Shown: positions 15,552 to 24,128 of the stretch, in pieces
Layout of the letters: every line of letters starts with the position of its first letter
Position numbering within the stretch: the first letter of the stretch is position 1
Virus record (IMG/VR): IMGVR_UViG_3300035445_000156
Span: 42,436 to 91,281 of that record
Source of the DNA: a virus
Length of the DNA stretch: 48,846 nt
Reading direction: 5' to 3' (one strand)
The notes under the pieces: generated by a model
Told to the model about the DNA's origin: nothing
What the model saw: the letters and a program-made list of their open reading frames with translations, nothing else
Database searches by the model: none
Translations under genes and position numbers: made by a program

Positions 15552-16517
15552 ATGGCGACGCGGATCCTGGTCAACTCTGTCCTCCTAGGCACCTCTCAGC
15601 TCTGGCCCGGCTCGACCTTCGACACGGTGAAGGACGCGACGGACATCGCGGACATCACCGCGGCCGGCGGGCTCCTCTGGGACGGCGCCGACCCGATCGT
15701 CGCCGCCTACGCGGTCCTCGCCCGGGCGGTCAGGCAGCGGGCGGGCGACCTGTCGGCGGCCGAGAGCCTGATGCAGAGCGGCGTGCAGGACTCGCAGAGC
15801 GCGAGCATCGCGTCGGTCGCGGGGAGCATCCCGACGGCCACGTCGTCGGTCGCGCAGGCGGTCGCGAGCGCGACGACCGGCCTGACGGTCGACTCCGCCG
15901 TGACCGGGGCGACTGTCGACTCCGCGTCGCTCGTCGCGCACGAGACGCTCTTCAGCGTCGAGGCCGCCGCGGTCGCCCTCGGGACGATCGCGGAGAGCGC
16001 GGCGACTGCCAACCCGACCGCGCAGCCGGGGCACCCGCGCGTGCTCGACGTCGTGTTCGCGGCGGGCTGGGAGGGCGGCGACGTCACGGTGACGGGTGTC
16101 AAGCCGGACGGGTCGGCCCAGACGGAGACCTTCACGAGCCCCGGAATAGGCGGCGGGACGGTGAGCGGCACGAAGCCGTTCGCGCTGATCGACGACCCCG
16201 GCGGCATCACGAACTCGGCGACCGGCGGCGCCGCGGACCTGGCGACCGTGCAGACGGCGGCCGGGATCGGCGTCGCGACCGTGCCGTTCCTCGCGCTCGT
16301 CAAGCTCTCCGTCGACGGGGCGGACGAGGCGGCGACTTCGGTGAGCCTCGCGAACGGCTACTTCGTGCCGACGACCTCGCCCGACGGCACGAAGACGTAC
16401 GAGGTCTGGTACACGGCCGGCCACGCGCACGCGGTCACCGACGCGGGCCACGCGCACGCGGTCACCGACGCGGGCCACGCGCACGCCGGGGTCGCGCACT
16501 CTCACGCGCTCGTCTGA
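15552..16517 (+). CDS. Virion protein with His-rich tandem-repeat C-terminus
   Basis: 321 residues. Ala/Ser/Thr/Val-rich central region typical of fibrous virion proteins, then a beta-rich segment (VLDVVFAAGWEGGDVTVTG). It ends in GHAHAVTDA repeats and HSHALV, resembling metal-binding His clusters at the tips of phage tail spikes or needles. The TACCGT box is 8 nt before the ATG, and CGTCGCC/GGCGACG arms flank the start codon. Confidence 0.7.
   Translation: MATRILVNSVLLGTSQLWPGSTFDTVKDATDIADITAAGGLLWDGADPIVAAYAVLARAVRQRAGDLSAAESLMQSGVQDSQSASIASVAGSIPTATSSVAQAVASATTGLTVDSAVTGATVDSASLVAHETLFSVEAAAVALGTIAESAATANPTAQPGHPRVLDVVFAAGWEGGDVTVTGVKPDGSAQTETFTSPGIGGGTVSGTKPFALIDDPGGITNSATGGAADLATVQTAAGIGVATVPFLALVKLSVDGADEAATSVSLANGYFVPTTSPDGTKTYEVWYTAGHAHAVTDAGHAHAVTDAGHAHAGVAHSHALV
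16419..16486 (+). repeat. 27-bp tandem repeat coding His-rich units
   Basis: A 27-bp unit (starting GGCCACGCGCACGCG) occurs twice perfectly (16419-16445, 16446-16472) and then as a partial third copy. Each unit codes GHAHAVTDA. Copy number could vary by slippage. Confidence 0.9.
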
Positions 16518-16539
16518 CGCTGGTACCCTCGCGCCGGAC

Positions 16540-17706
16540 ATGTTCGGCGACATCTATGCTCTCCCCCTCACGTCCGCGGGGACGATCCCGAACGCGGCCC
16601 CCAACATCTCGGAGCCGGCCGAGGACCGCCGGTTCAGGACGCTGCCCGATCAGGCGGGGCCGAGGTCCCTGGTAGCGTGGGTCGACGGGACCGGGACCCT
16701 GACCGCGGAGATCTGGATCTACACCGGCCGCGGGTGGCTCGCGGTCGACTCGATCGACGTCGCGGCCGGGGTGCTGTCGGGCGAGCTCCCGGTCCCGAAC
16801 GACGCGGTCCTCTTCGCGCGGATCGTCGCGTCGACCGCGTCGGGGACCCTGTTCCTCGGGAGCCGCCTGACGACCCCGAGTGCCGTCTCGACGCTCCCCC
16901 TGCCGGGGGGCGCGGCGACCGAGGCGAAGCAGAACGTCGGGAACGTCAGCCTCGCGAGCCTCGACAGCAAGTCGCCCGCGTTGGTCGCCGGCAGGGTCCC
17001 GGTCGACGGGTCGGGCGTGACGCAGCCCGTGTCGGCGGCTTCTCTTCCCCTGCCGGCCGGCGCTTCGACGTCGGCGTTGCAGACGACCGGGAACACCTTC
17101 CTCGGGAGCATTGCGTCGAATTTTCCAGAAATTCAGGACGGCCTGTTGCCTGCCGTGGTGACGCAGGGGACGGCCGCGGCCGTGGCGGGCGCGTGGCCTG
17201 TGATCCCGACCGACGGGTCCGGCGGTCACATCACGCCCGCGGGAGACGTGGCGAGCCGGGCCCCGTTCGCCCGCGTGACCGACGGGACGAACACAACGGC
17301 GGTGAAGGCGGCGAGCACGGCGCCGGTCGCGACCGATCCTGCGGCAGTCGTCGCGCTGTCGCCGAACACGCCGCAGCTCCCGGCGACGCTCGGGCCGAAG
17401 GCGCCGGCGAGCTCGTTCTCGACCGTTCCTTTTGTTGGTAGTGCGCTCACGACGCCTGCCGCATTCAGCGTGACGACCTCTGCTCAGCTCGGCTCCAACT
17501 CGTTTCCCGACGGCTTCACACTGCAAGCGCCGAGCACGAACACCGCCTCGATCTACCTGGCCGGTGCAAGCGCGGCGACCGTCGGCAAGGGCATCGAGCT
17601 CGCGCCGGGAGATGCGGTCACCCTGCAGCTCTCGAACACGAACGCGGTCTGGGCGGTTGCTGCTTCGGGCACGCAGGCGCTCATGGCCTCGGGAGTTACG
17701 TCATGA
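16540..17706 (+). CDS. Virion structural protein with LPLP-GAAT repeats
   Basis: 388 residues. STLPLPGGAATEAKQNVGN and ASLPLPAGASTSALQTTGN are repeats of a motif common in phage tail or baseplate proteins. The N-terminus (TLPDQAGPRSLVAWVDG) and C-terminus (IELAPGDAVTLQLSNTNAVW) are beta-rich. TACCCT lies 10 nt before the ATG. The stop overlaps the next ATG (ATGA). Confidence 0.7.
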   Translation: MFGDIYALPLTSAGTIPNAAPNISEPAEDRRFRTLPDQAGPRSLVAWVDGTGTLTAEIWIYTGRGWLAVDSIDVAAGVLSGELPVPNDAVLFARIVASTASGTLFLGSRLTTPSAVSTLPLPGGAATEAKQNVGNVSLASLDSKSPALVAGRVPVDGSGVTQPVSAASLPLPAGASTSALQTTGNTFLGSIASNFPEIQDGLLPAVVTQGTAAAVAGAWPVIPTDGSGGHITPAGDVASRAPFARVTDGTNTTAVKAASTAPVATDPAAVVALSPNTPQLPATLGPKAPASSFSTVPFVGSALTTPAAFSVTTSAQLGSNSFPDGFTLQAPSTNTASIYLAGASAATVGKGIELAPGDAVTLQLSNTNAVWAVAASGTQALMASGVTS

Positions 17707-18128
17707 GCGGGGTGACACTGAAGAAGTCCCCGTCCCGGATCAAGAACGCCGCGACGTTCGGGGCCGGTAACCTGACAACCGGCACGACCACGCGGTACCT
17801 GCCGTACGGCTACGTGTCTGGAAACGCTCCAACAACGCCGCAGGACGTAAAGCTCGTCGCTCCCGAAGTGATCGACACGATCGGCGTCCACATAAATAGC
17901 GCAGGCGCTGATGCGACCGACTCAGTGACATTCACGCTCCGCAAGAACGGTGCGCCCACAGCTCTCGCGCTCGTGATCAGTCCCCTGAACGGCACTGTCG
18001 ACGCGTCTACGACGGGCGCACCGGTGACCTTTGCGCCGGGCGATACCTGGGGTATGCAGAACGACAAGAGCGGCACCCTCACAACCGCGCCGATGGACGT
18101 CTACGTCACGATAGGGAGAACGACATGA
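17703..18128 (+). CDS. Small virion-like beta protein
   Basis: 141 residues, Thr/Ala-rich and beta-predicted (DSVTFTLRKNGAPTALALVI). Lower GC than neighbours. Coupled to the flanking structural genes by ATGA overlaps on both sides, so probably a minor tail component. Confidence 0.55.
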   Translation: MSGVTLKKSPSRIKNAATFGAGNLTTGTTTRYLPYGYVSGNAPTTPQDVKLVAPEVIDTIGVHINSAGADATDSVTFTLRKNGAPTALALVISPLNGTVDASTTGAPVTFAPGDTWGMQNDKSGTLTTAPMDVYVTIGRTT

Positions 18129-18517
18129 GTCTGAGCGTCGAACAATTCCAACACAGTGCTCTTACCGAGGACGCGTCGGCCATCAGCCCGACCGCGTGGA
18201 CCGACGTGCTCGTCGTCGAGGTCGACAGCTTCGGTGACACGAGGCTCGACATCGTCGGCACGCCGATCTTGGGGTGCACGATCGGCGGCGGCTACAGGTT
18301 GTTGATCGACGGTGGCGGATTCTCGAGCGAGATCCTCGTCGATGAGATCTCGCTCGAGCTCCTCTCCCGCAAGGCGTACCGCACCCAGGCGGTCGTCGTG
18401 CTGCCGGGCAGCGACGAGGTGACCTACACGGTGAAGCTGCAGGCACGAGCGACCATTCTCGGAAGCGTCACGCCGCGCGCGGGCTCCGTGCTGCGCGTCC
18501 TCGAAGTTTCCAACTAG
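18125..18517 (+). CDS. Small virion-like beta protein
   Basis: 130 residues, beta-rich (WTDVLVVEVDSFGDTRLDIV), no motif recognised. Last of four consecutive genes of virion type. Follows a GGGAGAACG ribosome-binding site in the end of the previous gene. Confidence 0.55.
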   Translation: MSLSVEQFQHSALTEDASAISPTAWTDVLVVEVDSFGDTRLDIVGTPILGCTIGGGYRLLIDGGGFSSEILVDEISLELLSRKAYRTQAVVVLPGSDEVTYTVKLQARATILGSVTPRAGSVLRVLEVSN

Positions 18518-18577
18518 CTCTTCGTCTTCGAGTTCGCCGGATAATCCCGGACGTCGACCCGCATCATCGCGGGCGAC

Positions 18578-19225
18578 ATGGCGAGCGAGAACCGAGATCG
18601 ACGACAGGCCGAGGTCGCGAGGTGGGCGGCCGAGTGCTTCGGGCGAGAGCAGGCGACGTCCCTGCCGCAGCGGGGGATTCGTCTCCTCGAGGAGGCGGTC
18701 GAGCTCGCGCAGGCGGCGGGCTGCGAACGGGCGATGGCGCTCGCGTTGGTCGACTATGTGTTCTCGCGGCCCGTCGGGGAGCTCGGCCGCGAGATCGGCG
18801 GGGTGAGCACGACGTTGCTCGCGCTCGCCGAGGCCGCCGGGACGAGCGCGGACGAAGAGGAGGCGCGCGAGGTCGCTCGCGTCCTGGCCGCGCCCCGGGA
18901 GCACTTCGCGGCCCGCAACGCCGCGAAGAACGCGGCCGGCTTCCTGGCGGCCGGGGGAGATAACATCTCCCGGGACGCGAGGGACGGCGAAGCGAGAGAC
19001 CTGACTTTCTGCGCGAACGCGGTCGAGAGCGTCGCGGGTGAGCTGGAGTCGCAGGCGCGGGAGATCGACCGGGTACCCCACCTCTACGCCCGCGAGGCGG
19101 CAGCGGCGCTGAAGATACAGGCGGGGTTGCTACGGGCGCTCGTGCCGTCGATCCGCGAAGTGAACGCCGAGATCGAGGACTTCTTCGCTCGTTGGGGGCG
19201 CTCGATCGCATCATCGGGCGCATGA
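18578..19225 (+). CDS. MazG-like NTP pyrophosphohydrolase family protein
   Basis: 215 residues. RLLEEAVELAQAAG and EIGGVSTTLLALAEAAG carry the acidic metal-binding pattern of the MazG fold found in many phages. A C-terminal helical extension (about 140-215) is unassigned. Codons 127-134 (GDNISRDA) are a decayed copy of the palindromic element, just between the two parts. CATCAT lies 10 nt before the ATG; the 3' end codes the next CATCAT box. Confidence 0.7.
   Translation: MASENRDRRQAEVARWAAECFGREQATSLPQRGIRLLEEAVELAQAAGCERAMALALVDYVFSRPVGELGREIGGVSTTLLALAEAAGTSADEEEAREVARVLAAPREHFAARNAAKNAAGFLAAGGDNISRDARDGEARDLTFCANAVESVAGELESQAREIDRVPHLYAREAAAALKIQAGLLRALVPSIREVNAEIEDFFARWGRSIASSGA
18957..18976 (+). 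repeat. Decayed palindromic element (9-bp core lost)
   Basis: GAGATAAC-ATCTCC-CGGGAC matches the 33-bp element with the central ACCGGTGTT removed, one extra C, and the tail end mutated. The host gene remains in frame. Confidence 0.7.
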
Positions 19226-19683
19226 GCGAGGACGGAACTACGGCGGAGGCGGGCGAGGACCTCGTTCTGCAGCTCGCGCAGGACGCAAAGCGGGCGCAGA
19301 AGAGGCGCGAGACTCCGGGGTTCAAGGCGGACATGGCGCTCCGCGTCGGCGACCGGGACGCACTCCGGCTCGCGGACATGGCGCTCCTGCGCGACCTGCT
19401 CGACGACTCGGAGATCACTGCCGGCGAGGGGGGCGCGTTCGACGAGATGCTCCGCGAGCTCCGGCGGGGGCGGTTCCCGCTCTCCAAGCGGCAGCGGGCA
19501 TGGGCGGAGCGGGTGGCGAGGCGGGTCGGCGTGACCGTCGGCGACCCGGCCAAGAGGAACGAGCGGGTGCCGAGGGGCGCGGACGTCGAGCCGCCGCCGG
19601 TCCTCTCGGCGGGCAGCGTGCGGGGCGCGCTGGAGGCCCGGGAGCGGGCGAGGCGGCGGGCGGCGGAGAAGGCGAGGGCGTGA
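19222..19683 (+). CDS. Hypothetical charged helical protein
   Basis: 153 residues, rich in Arg, Glu and Ala. LSKRQRAWAERVARRVGV may bind nucleic acid. CATCAT is exactly 7 nt before the ATG, which overlaps the upstream stop. Function unknown. Confidence 0.6.
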   Translation: MSEDGTTAEAGEDLVLQLAQDAKRAQKRRETPGFKADMALRVGDRDALRLADMALLRDLLDDSEITAGEGGAFDEMLRELRRGRFPLSKRQRAWAERVARRVGVTVGDPAKRNERVPRGADVEPPPVLSAGSVRGALEARERARRRAAEKARA

Positions 19684-20360
19684 TGGAGCGAGAAAGCCAG
19701 AAGAAGTTCACGTACGTCGACCTGGTCGACCGGGCGCGCGTGATGATCCTGATGCTCGTCGACGCGGCGGCGTTCGGCGAGTTGGTCGAGGCCGACCTGG
19801 TCGGGGACGCGGTGAGGGACGCGATCGCCGAGCTGCGAGACGCGGGCGAGATCGAGCAGGCGTCGGGGCCGAGCGACCGGCAGGCGGGCTACGGTTTCGG
19901 GCAGCACCGCGCGACGCGCGCTCGGTGGGCGCGCAGGTTGGCCGAGTACGCGCTGGAGTTCGAGGAGAGCTCGCCGGGGCCGGACGTCGACGCGCTCGCG
20001 GAGCGATTCGACGAGTTGCTGGGCGGGCGACCGGTCGCCGGGGGTGAGCGGCACCCGTGCACTCGGCGCGACCGAGACGGGCCGCCTCTACCGCCGACGA
20101 CCCGCGACAGCGCGCCCGCCGACATCGACCGCGAGCTCGCCGATGAACTCTCGTTGCTCGTGCGCGACTGCTTCTCCCCCGTCAAGGGATGGGATTCGCG
20201 GCGCGTGTCGATCCGCGAGAGGGCGATCCACATCTACCGGCGCTTTCGGGCTCTCGGCCGACTCCCTCCCGAGGCGGTCGCGCTGCTCGACTTCGTGCAC
20301 GCGGAGTTGTTGAAGGAGGCCGTCCCGCCCCGCGGCGGGCAGCCGGTCCCGCACGCGTGA
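19683..20360 (+). CDS. Hypothetical protein
   Basis: 225 residues. An N-terminal helical part (VDRARVMILMLVDAAAFGEL) and a C-terminal helical part (SIRERAIHIYRRFRALGRLP) are linked by a proline/arginine-rich segment. Not recognised. Start ATG 19683 or GTG 19680, the latter overlapping the upstream stop. Confidence 0.6.
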   Translation: MERESQKKFTYVDLVDRARVMILMLVDAAAFGELVEADLVGDAVRDAIAELRDAGEIEQASGPSDRQAGYGFGQHRATRARWARRLAEYALEFEESSPGPDVDALAERFDELLGGRPVAGGERHPCTRRDRDGPPLPPTTRDSAPADIDRELADELSLLVRDCFSPVKGWDSRRVSIRERAIHIYRRFRALGRLPPEAVALLDFVHAELLKEAVPPRGGQPVPHA

Positions 20361-20578
20361 GGGTCCGCCCCTTCGCCGCGCGCTGCTTCCGGCTCGATCA
20401 CGTCCAGGCGATCGTCCGGCTGCCGTGCTCGGGCTGCGGCGTGGGGACTGAGGTGCTCGTGCACCTGGCGGACTGCCGGGACGACGACGAGCGGGAGGCG
20501 AGGCTGGAGGGGGCATTCGAGAACCCGAGGTGCGCCGCGTGCGCCGGGAGAGGAGCGTTCCGTGAGGGTCAGGTCTGA
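20357..20578 (+). CDS. Small zinc-ribbon-like protein
   Basis: 73 residues from GTG. CSGCG and CAACAGRG are spaced like a zinc ribbon (DnaJ-like second knuckle). N-terminus VRVRP recurs in other genes of the window. Overlaps the next gene by 17 bp. Confidence 0.6.
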   Translation: MRVRPFAARCFRLDHVQAIVRLPCSGCGVGTEVLVHLADCRDDDEREARLEGAFENPRCAACAGRGAFREGQV

Positions 20579-21161
20579 GGTCAGGCGGGCGGCGGCCGTG
20601 CCGGTCGTCCCTCCGTCGGAGGTGACGGGGGCGCGGGCCGACCGACTGCTGGAGGTCGCGGGGGTCAGGGACGAGCACCTCGTCCTGCTCGTGGACGGCG
20701 GGGAGGCGCTCGCGGGCGCGTTCCTCCGGGCGCATCGCCTCCGGATCGACCGGCGCCGGAGGAGTCCCCCGAACACGGGCCCGGGGCTGCACGTCATCGA
20801 GACCTCCGAGGGGCCGCGCGCCGCCGTGTGGCGGATGTTCGACGAGGCGTGGCCCCCCGGGGCGATGGAGGGGCGCGTGCTCGGCGACCCGCCCGAGCGG
20901 TTCCCGGCGGTCGTCTCTGGCGGCTTCGACCGGGTGGTCGTCTGCGCCGGTCACCTCGACCCGGAGCGGGCCGCGAGGCGGGTCCTCTGCTGCTACTTCC
21001 TGCTCGGGCCGGGCGGCCGGCTCGTCGCGTCGCTCGACCGGGTCGCGCTCGACGCGGATGGCGGCCGGCTCGCGCGCTGGGTCGACATGCAGGGCGGCGA
21101 GTACCACGCGCCGGACGGGACGCTCGACTCGCCCGCCCGGGTCGTCGCGGTCGACCGGTGA
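20562..21161 (+). CDS. Hypothetical protein
   Basis: 199 residues from GTG (VRVRS start). The middle part (FDRVVVCAGHLDPERAARRV, then CCYFLLGPGGRLV) resembles a Rossmann-like or alpha/beta domain, but I cannot place it. Ends in a GTGA overlap with the next gene. Confidence 0.55.
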   Translation: MRVRSEVRRAAAVPVVPPSEVTGARADRLLEVAGVRDEHLVLLVDGGEALAGAFLRAHRLRIDRRRRSPPNTGPGLHVIETSEGPRAAVWRMFDEAWPPGAMEGRVLGDPPERFPAVVSGGFDRVVVCAGHLDPERAARRVLCCYFLLGPGGRLVASLDRVALDADGGRLARWVDMQGGEYHAPDGTLDSPARVVAVDR

Positions 21162-21390
21162 TACCGGGACAGGACGTGCGGCCCCGGGGGTCGTCGAGTA
21201 CGACGTCCCGGATCGGGACACGGGCGAGCCGACGACGATCCGCTTCATGGCGTGCTTCCCCCTCCCTGCCGTCGAGGTCGCGGCCGCTCGCCCCGACCTG
21301 TTCGTCGCGTTCGTCCGTCGCGCGCTGCACGTCGGCGGGGTCAGGGTCTTCGACCCGCACGCGTGCGAGCCGGCATCATCCGGGGCATGA
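21158..21390 (+). pseudogene. Frameshifted small gene (one base missing in a G run)
   Basis: GTG 21158 overlaps the upstream stop in the usual GTGA way and reads VIPGQDVRPRG. The protein-like continuation VVEYDVPDRDTGEPTTIRFM to EPASSGA is in the -1 frame and has no start codon of its own nearby. One extra G in CCCCGGGGG (21180-21189) would join both into about 77 residues. No canonical slippery site, so a sequencing or true deletion is likeliest. Confidence 0.55.
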
Positions 21391-21878
21391 GCGAGGGTGA
21401 ATCGCGGTTCGTGCGGCTGATCCGGGAGATCCGGGAGACGGACTCGGTCGAGGGCGCGGCGCGGGAGATCGCGTCGCTGTCGGGGCCGGAGGCGGCCCGA
21501 CTGACCTGCGACCTGTGCGCGCTGCTGGCCCCGTACCTGGTCGGCAGACTGCACGCGGAGATCGTCGCGGTCGCGTCGCGGTCGACCGGCGCTCAGGGCC
21601 CCGCGACGGACCTGACCCCGCTCTCTCCCTGGACGGCCGTCGACGCGGGTCCGGACAAGCCGGACTGCCAGGTCGTCCTCGACGCGCGCGGGCGAGTCGT
21701 CGCCCGCGTCTGGCAGGACCACTCGGCGGTCGGGTGCCTGCCCTGGCGCTACCAGGTGTTCGGCCTCGAGCCCTTCGCCGCGCCCCGAGCGCAGATGGCC
21801 CGCGCCGGCGCGACCGAGCTCCTCTCCGGCGCGCTCTCGTGGCTCAAGGGGCGGCCGTTCCCGGATGACCGAGCGTAA
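21387..21878 (+). CDS. Hypothetical protein
   Basis: 163 residues. Acidic N-terminal helix, then CQVVLDARGRVVARVW and LPWRYQVFGLEPFA. No family recognised. CATCAT is exactly 7 nt before the ATG, which overlaps the upstream stop. Confidence 0.6.
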   Translation: MSEGESRFVRLIREIRETDSVEGAAREIASLSGPEAARLTCDLCALLAPYLVGRLHAEIVAVASRSTGAQGPATDLTPLSPWTAVDAGPDKPDCQVVLDARGRVVARVWQDHSAVGCLPWRYQVFGLEPFAAPRAQMARAGATELLSGALSWLKGRPFPDDRA

Positions 21879-21975
21879 GGCGCTCGGCAACGCGGTCCCG
21901 TACGAGATGGGCCGCGCCCTCGCGAGGACCGTCCGGCGCGCGATCGGGCTGCCGATCGTCTCGAGGGGCGCGTGA
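21865..21975 (+). pseudogene. C-terminal remnant of a C5-cytosine methyltransferase
   Basis: A 36-residue ORF: ALGNAVPYEMGRALARTVRR is the motif X region (GNAVP...A...) that ends DNA cytosine methyltransferases. The catalytic part is absent, so it is probably a deletion remnant or a swapped C-terminus. Overlaps the terL GTG (GTGA). Could be a translated small ORF, but no independent function is evident. Confidence 0.5.
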
Positions 21976-23855
21976 GGGTCCGCGAGCAGAGCCCCGACAT
22001 GGGTCAAGATGACGGAGCCGTATCGCGCGCCGAGTTGGCCAGGGACAGGGCGCTCGTGGACGCCGTCCTGCGCCGCGCGGCGCTCGCCCGGACGAGCCCG
22101 AAGGTCGGCTTCTCGTTCGTCATGCGGGAGGAGCACGGCGAGCGCAGGCGCATCACGACGCTGCCCCACCAGCGGGTGATGATCGACTTCCTGGCACAGC
22201 ACGACCGGGCCAACCTGCGCGCCTTCGTCGGCAGCTCCAAGACGTTCGTCCTGACCTACCTCGTCTTGACCCTGCTCGGCGCCGACCCGACCGCTCGCGG
22301 CGCGATCCTGAGCGCGACGCAGGACCAGGCGAAGAAGCCCCTGCGGCTCGTCTCGCAGTTCATCGAGAACCCCGACAACGCCTTCCCGGAGCTCGCGCTC
22401 GTCTACCCGCGCCTCCGGCCGACGCGGCGCAAGAGCGAGCCGTGGACGCAGGCGGAGATCGTGGTCGACCGGCCGGCGGGCATCCGCGACCCGAGCCTCG
22501 TCGCGGTCGGGATGGACACGGGCTCGCTCCCCGGGTCGCGCCTGTCATTCATCGTCCTCGACGACGTCCTGAACGAGGCGAACACGCGGACGCCCGAGGC
22601 GCGGAAGAAGGTCCTCTCGTTCCTGCTCTCGACCGTGTTCACGCGCGAGGACATCCGGAACACGAAGATCTGGAACGCGACGCAGCCGTGGCACCCGGAG
22701 GACGTGACCTACGTGCTGCAGAAGTCGGGCTGGCCGACGCTGGAGATGGACGTGTGGGGCAACGTCGGGATCTGGGGCGCGCCCGACTTCGACACGGACG
22801 ACATCCGGCCGGCGGCGCGGCGCGAGGGCCCGTATCACCGGCTCACCGCGCACGACTCGGCCGAGCACGGCGCGCCGCTCACGGTCGCCTACCCGGACGG
22901 GACGCGCGAGCTCGCGCGCGTCGGGCCGGTCGAGATAACACCGGTGTTATCTCCGGGACAAACCGCCGCGGGCGCCCGCCTCGAGCACTTCGACCTGGAG
23001 GAGGTCGTCCCGCTCTGGCCCGGGAAGTTCGGGCACGCGGAGATCCCGGGCATCCGGCAGAAGTTCGCGGCGCTGCCCGGCAAGTTCGCGCAGGCGTACG
23101 AGATGAACCCGCGCGATGACGAGCAGGCCGCGTGCAAGCAGGCGTGGGTGGACGCCTGCAAGGCGAACGGGCTCGCCATGGGACACCGGCGGATGGTCTC
23201 CCGCTACGACGGGCCGAACCTCACGGTGACGGGCGTCGACCTCGCGGTCGGCAAGAAGGCCGGCAGCGGCAAGACGAGCCTCTTCACGTACGAACTCCTG
23301 CCGACAGGCAAACGGAAGATCCTCAACATCCAGATCGGGCGCTGGTCGGGCCGGGAGATCGTGACGCGCGTCCGAAACACGGAGCGCGACTTCAAGTCGA
23401 TTGAACGGGTCGAATCCAACGCGGCTCAGGACTACCTGCGGCAGTGGGCGCTCGACGAGGAGGACCTGCAGCGGGAGGAGCGGCGCGAGGCGCGCCGGCG
23501 CGCGGGGCAGGCGGCCAACACCGCTCCCCCCGAGCCCGCGTCGCTCCCGCTCATCCGCGCGCACTTCACGGGCCGGGAGAAGCACGACCCGACCTACGGC
23601 GTGCAGGGCGTCTTCATCGCGATGGAGAACGCGGTCTGGGTCATCCCCTGCGAGGACGACGGCAGCGTGCAGCCCGAGGTCCAGCAGTGGGTAGAGGACT
23701 GCCTCTACTTCCGGCCCGGCGCGCACACGGGCGACGTGCTCATGAGCTGCTGGCTCGCCTGCGAGCAGGAGCGCGAGGTCACGCGCGGGCGGGGCAGGCC
23801 GGACCCGGACGGCGAGCAGCAGCAGAGCGTCGCGGCCGCGCTGCTCTCCCGCTGA
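21972..23855 (+). CDS. terL: Terminase large subunit
   Basis: 627 residues from GTG. The N-terminal ATPase has RAFVGSSKTFVLTYL as a divergent P-loop and SFIVLDDVLNEAN as Walker B. The C-terminal nuclease begins VTGVDLAVGKKAGSG and ends with DVLMSCWLACEQ. Packages DNA into proheads and cuts concatemers. Codons 321-331 are the palindromic element, read EITPVLSPGQT, inserted in the region linking the two domains. Nothing else looks broken, so the enzyme is probably active with an 11-residue insertion. Confidence 0.9.
   Translation: MRVREQSPDMGQDDGAVSRAELARDRALVDAVLRRAALARTSPKVGFSFVMREEHGERRRITTLPHQRVMIDFLAQHDRANLRAFVGSSKTFVLTYLVLTLLGADPTARGAILSATQDQAKKPLRLVSQFIENPDNAFPELALVYPRLRPTRRKSEPWTQAEIVVDRPAGIRDPSLVAVGMDTGSLPGSRLSFIVLDDVLNEANTRTPEARKKVLSFLLSTVFTREDIRNTKIWNATQPWHPEDVTYVLQKSGWPTLEMDVWGNVGIWGAPDFDTDDIRPAARREGPYHRLTAHDSAEHGAPLTVAYPDGTRELARVGPVEITPVLSPGQTAAGARLEHFDLEEVVPLWPGKFGHAEIPGIRQKFAALPGKFAQAYEMNPRDDEQAACKQAWVDACKANGLAMGHRRMVSRYDGPNLTVTGVDLAVGKKAGSGKTSLFTYELLPTGKRKILNIQIGRWSGREIVTRVRNTERDFKSIERVESNAAQDYLRQWALDEEDLQREERREARRRAGQAANTAPPEPASLPLIRAHFTGREKHDPTYGVQGVFIAMENAVWVIPCEDDGSVQPEVQQWVEDCLYFRPGAHTGDVLMSCWLACEQEREVTRGRGRPDPDGEQQQSVAAALLSR
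22932..22964 (+). repeat. 33-bp palindromic element, copy 4 (inside terL)
   Basis: Full perfect copy, in frame, with no -10-like hexamer at the +14 position seen in the promoter-proximal copies. Confidence 0.95.
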
Positions 23856-23872
23856 GCATCATCCGACGACGA

Positions 23873-24100
23873 ATGAATCCCTATCGCACATCGCCGTGTC
23901 CGATCGAACGACGCGGACATGCACGCGGTCTTGGCTTGTTCGCGCTCTTCTTCGCGGCAATGGGCGTCCAGATGGTTGACTCCTATCCTGCAGAAGCGTG
24001 GACGCTGAGCGGCGGAGCGGGCTGCCTGATCGGGAGCTGCATCAGCGCGGCGTACTTGTGGTTTGCATGGGTGCTCCTCCGGGGGACGGTGCGATCATGA
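23873..24100 (+). CDS. Small membrane protein
   Basis: 75 residues with two hydrophobic segments (GLFALFFAAMGVQMV and SCISAAYLWFAWVLL). Basic ends, less GC-rich than surroundings. CATCAT lies 10 nt before the ATG. Topology would suit a holin, but nothing more specific is visible. Confidence 0.5.
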   Translation: MNPYRTSPCPIERRGHARGLGLFALFFAAMGVQMVDSYPAEAWTLSGGAGCLIGSCISAAYLWFAWVLLRGTVRS

Positions 24101-24128
24101 GCGTCACCTGCTGAGCATCATCCGGGGC

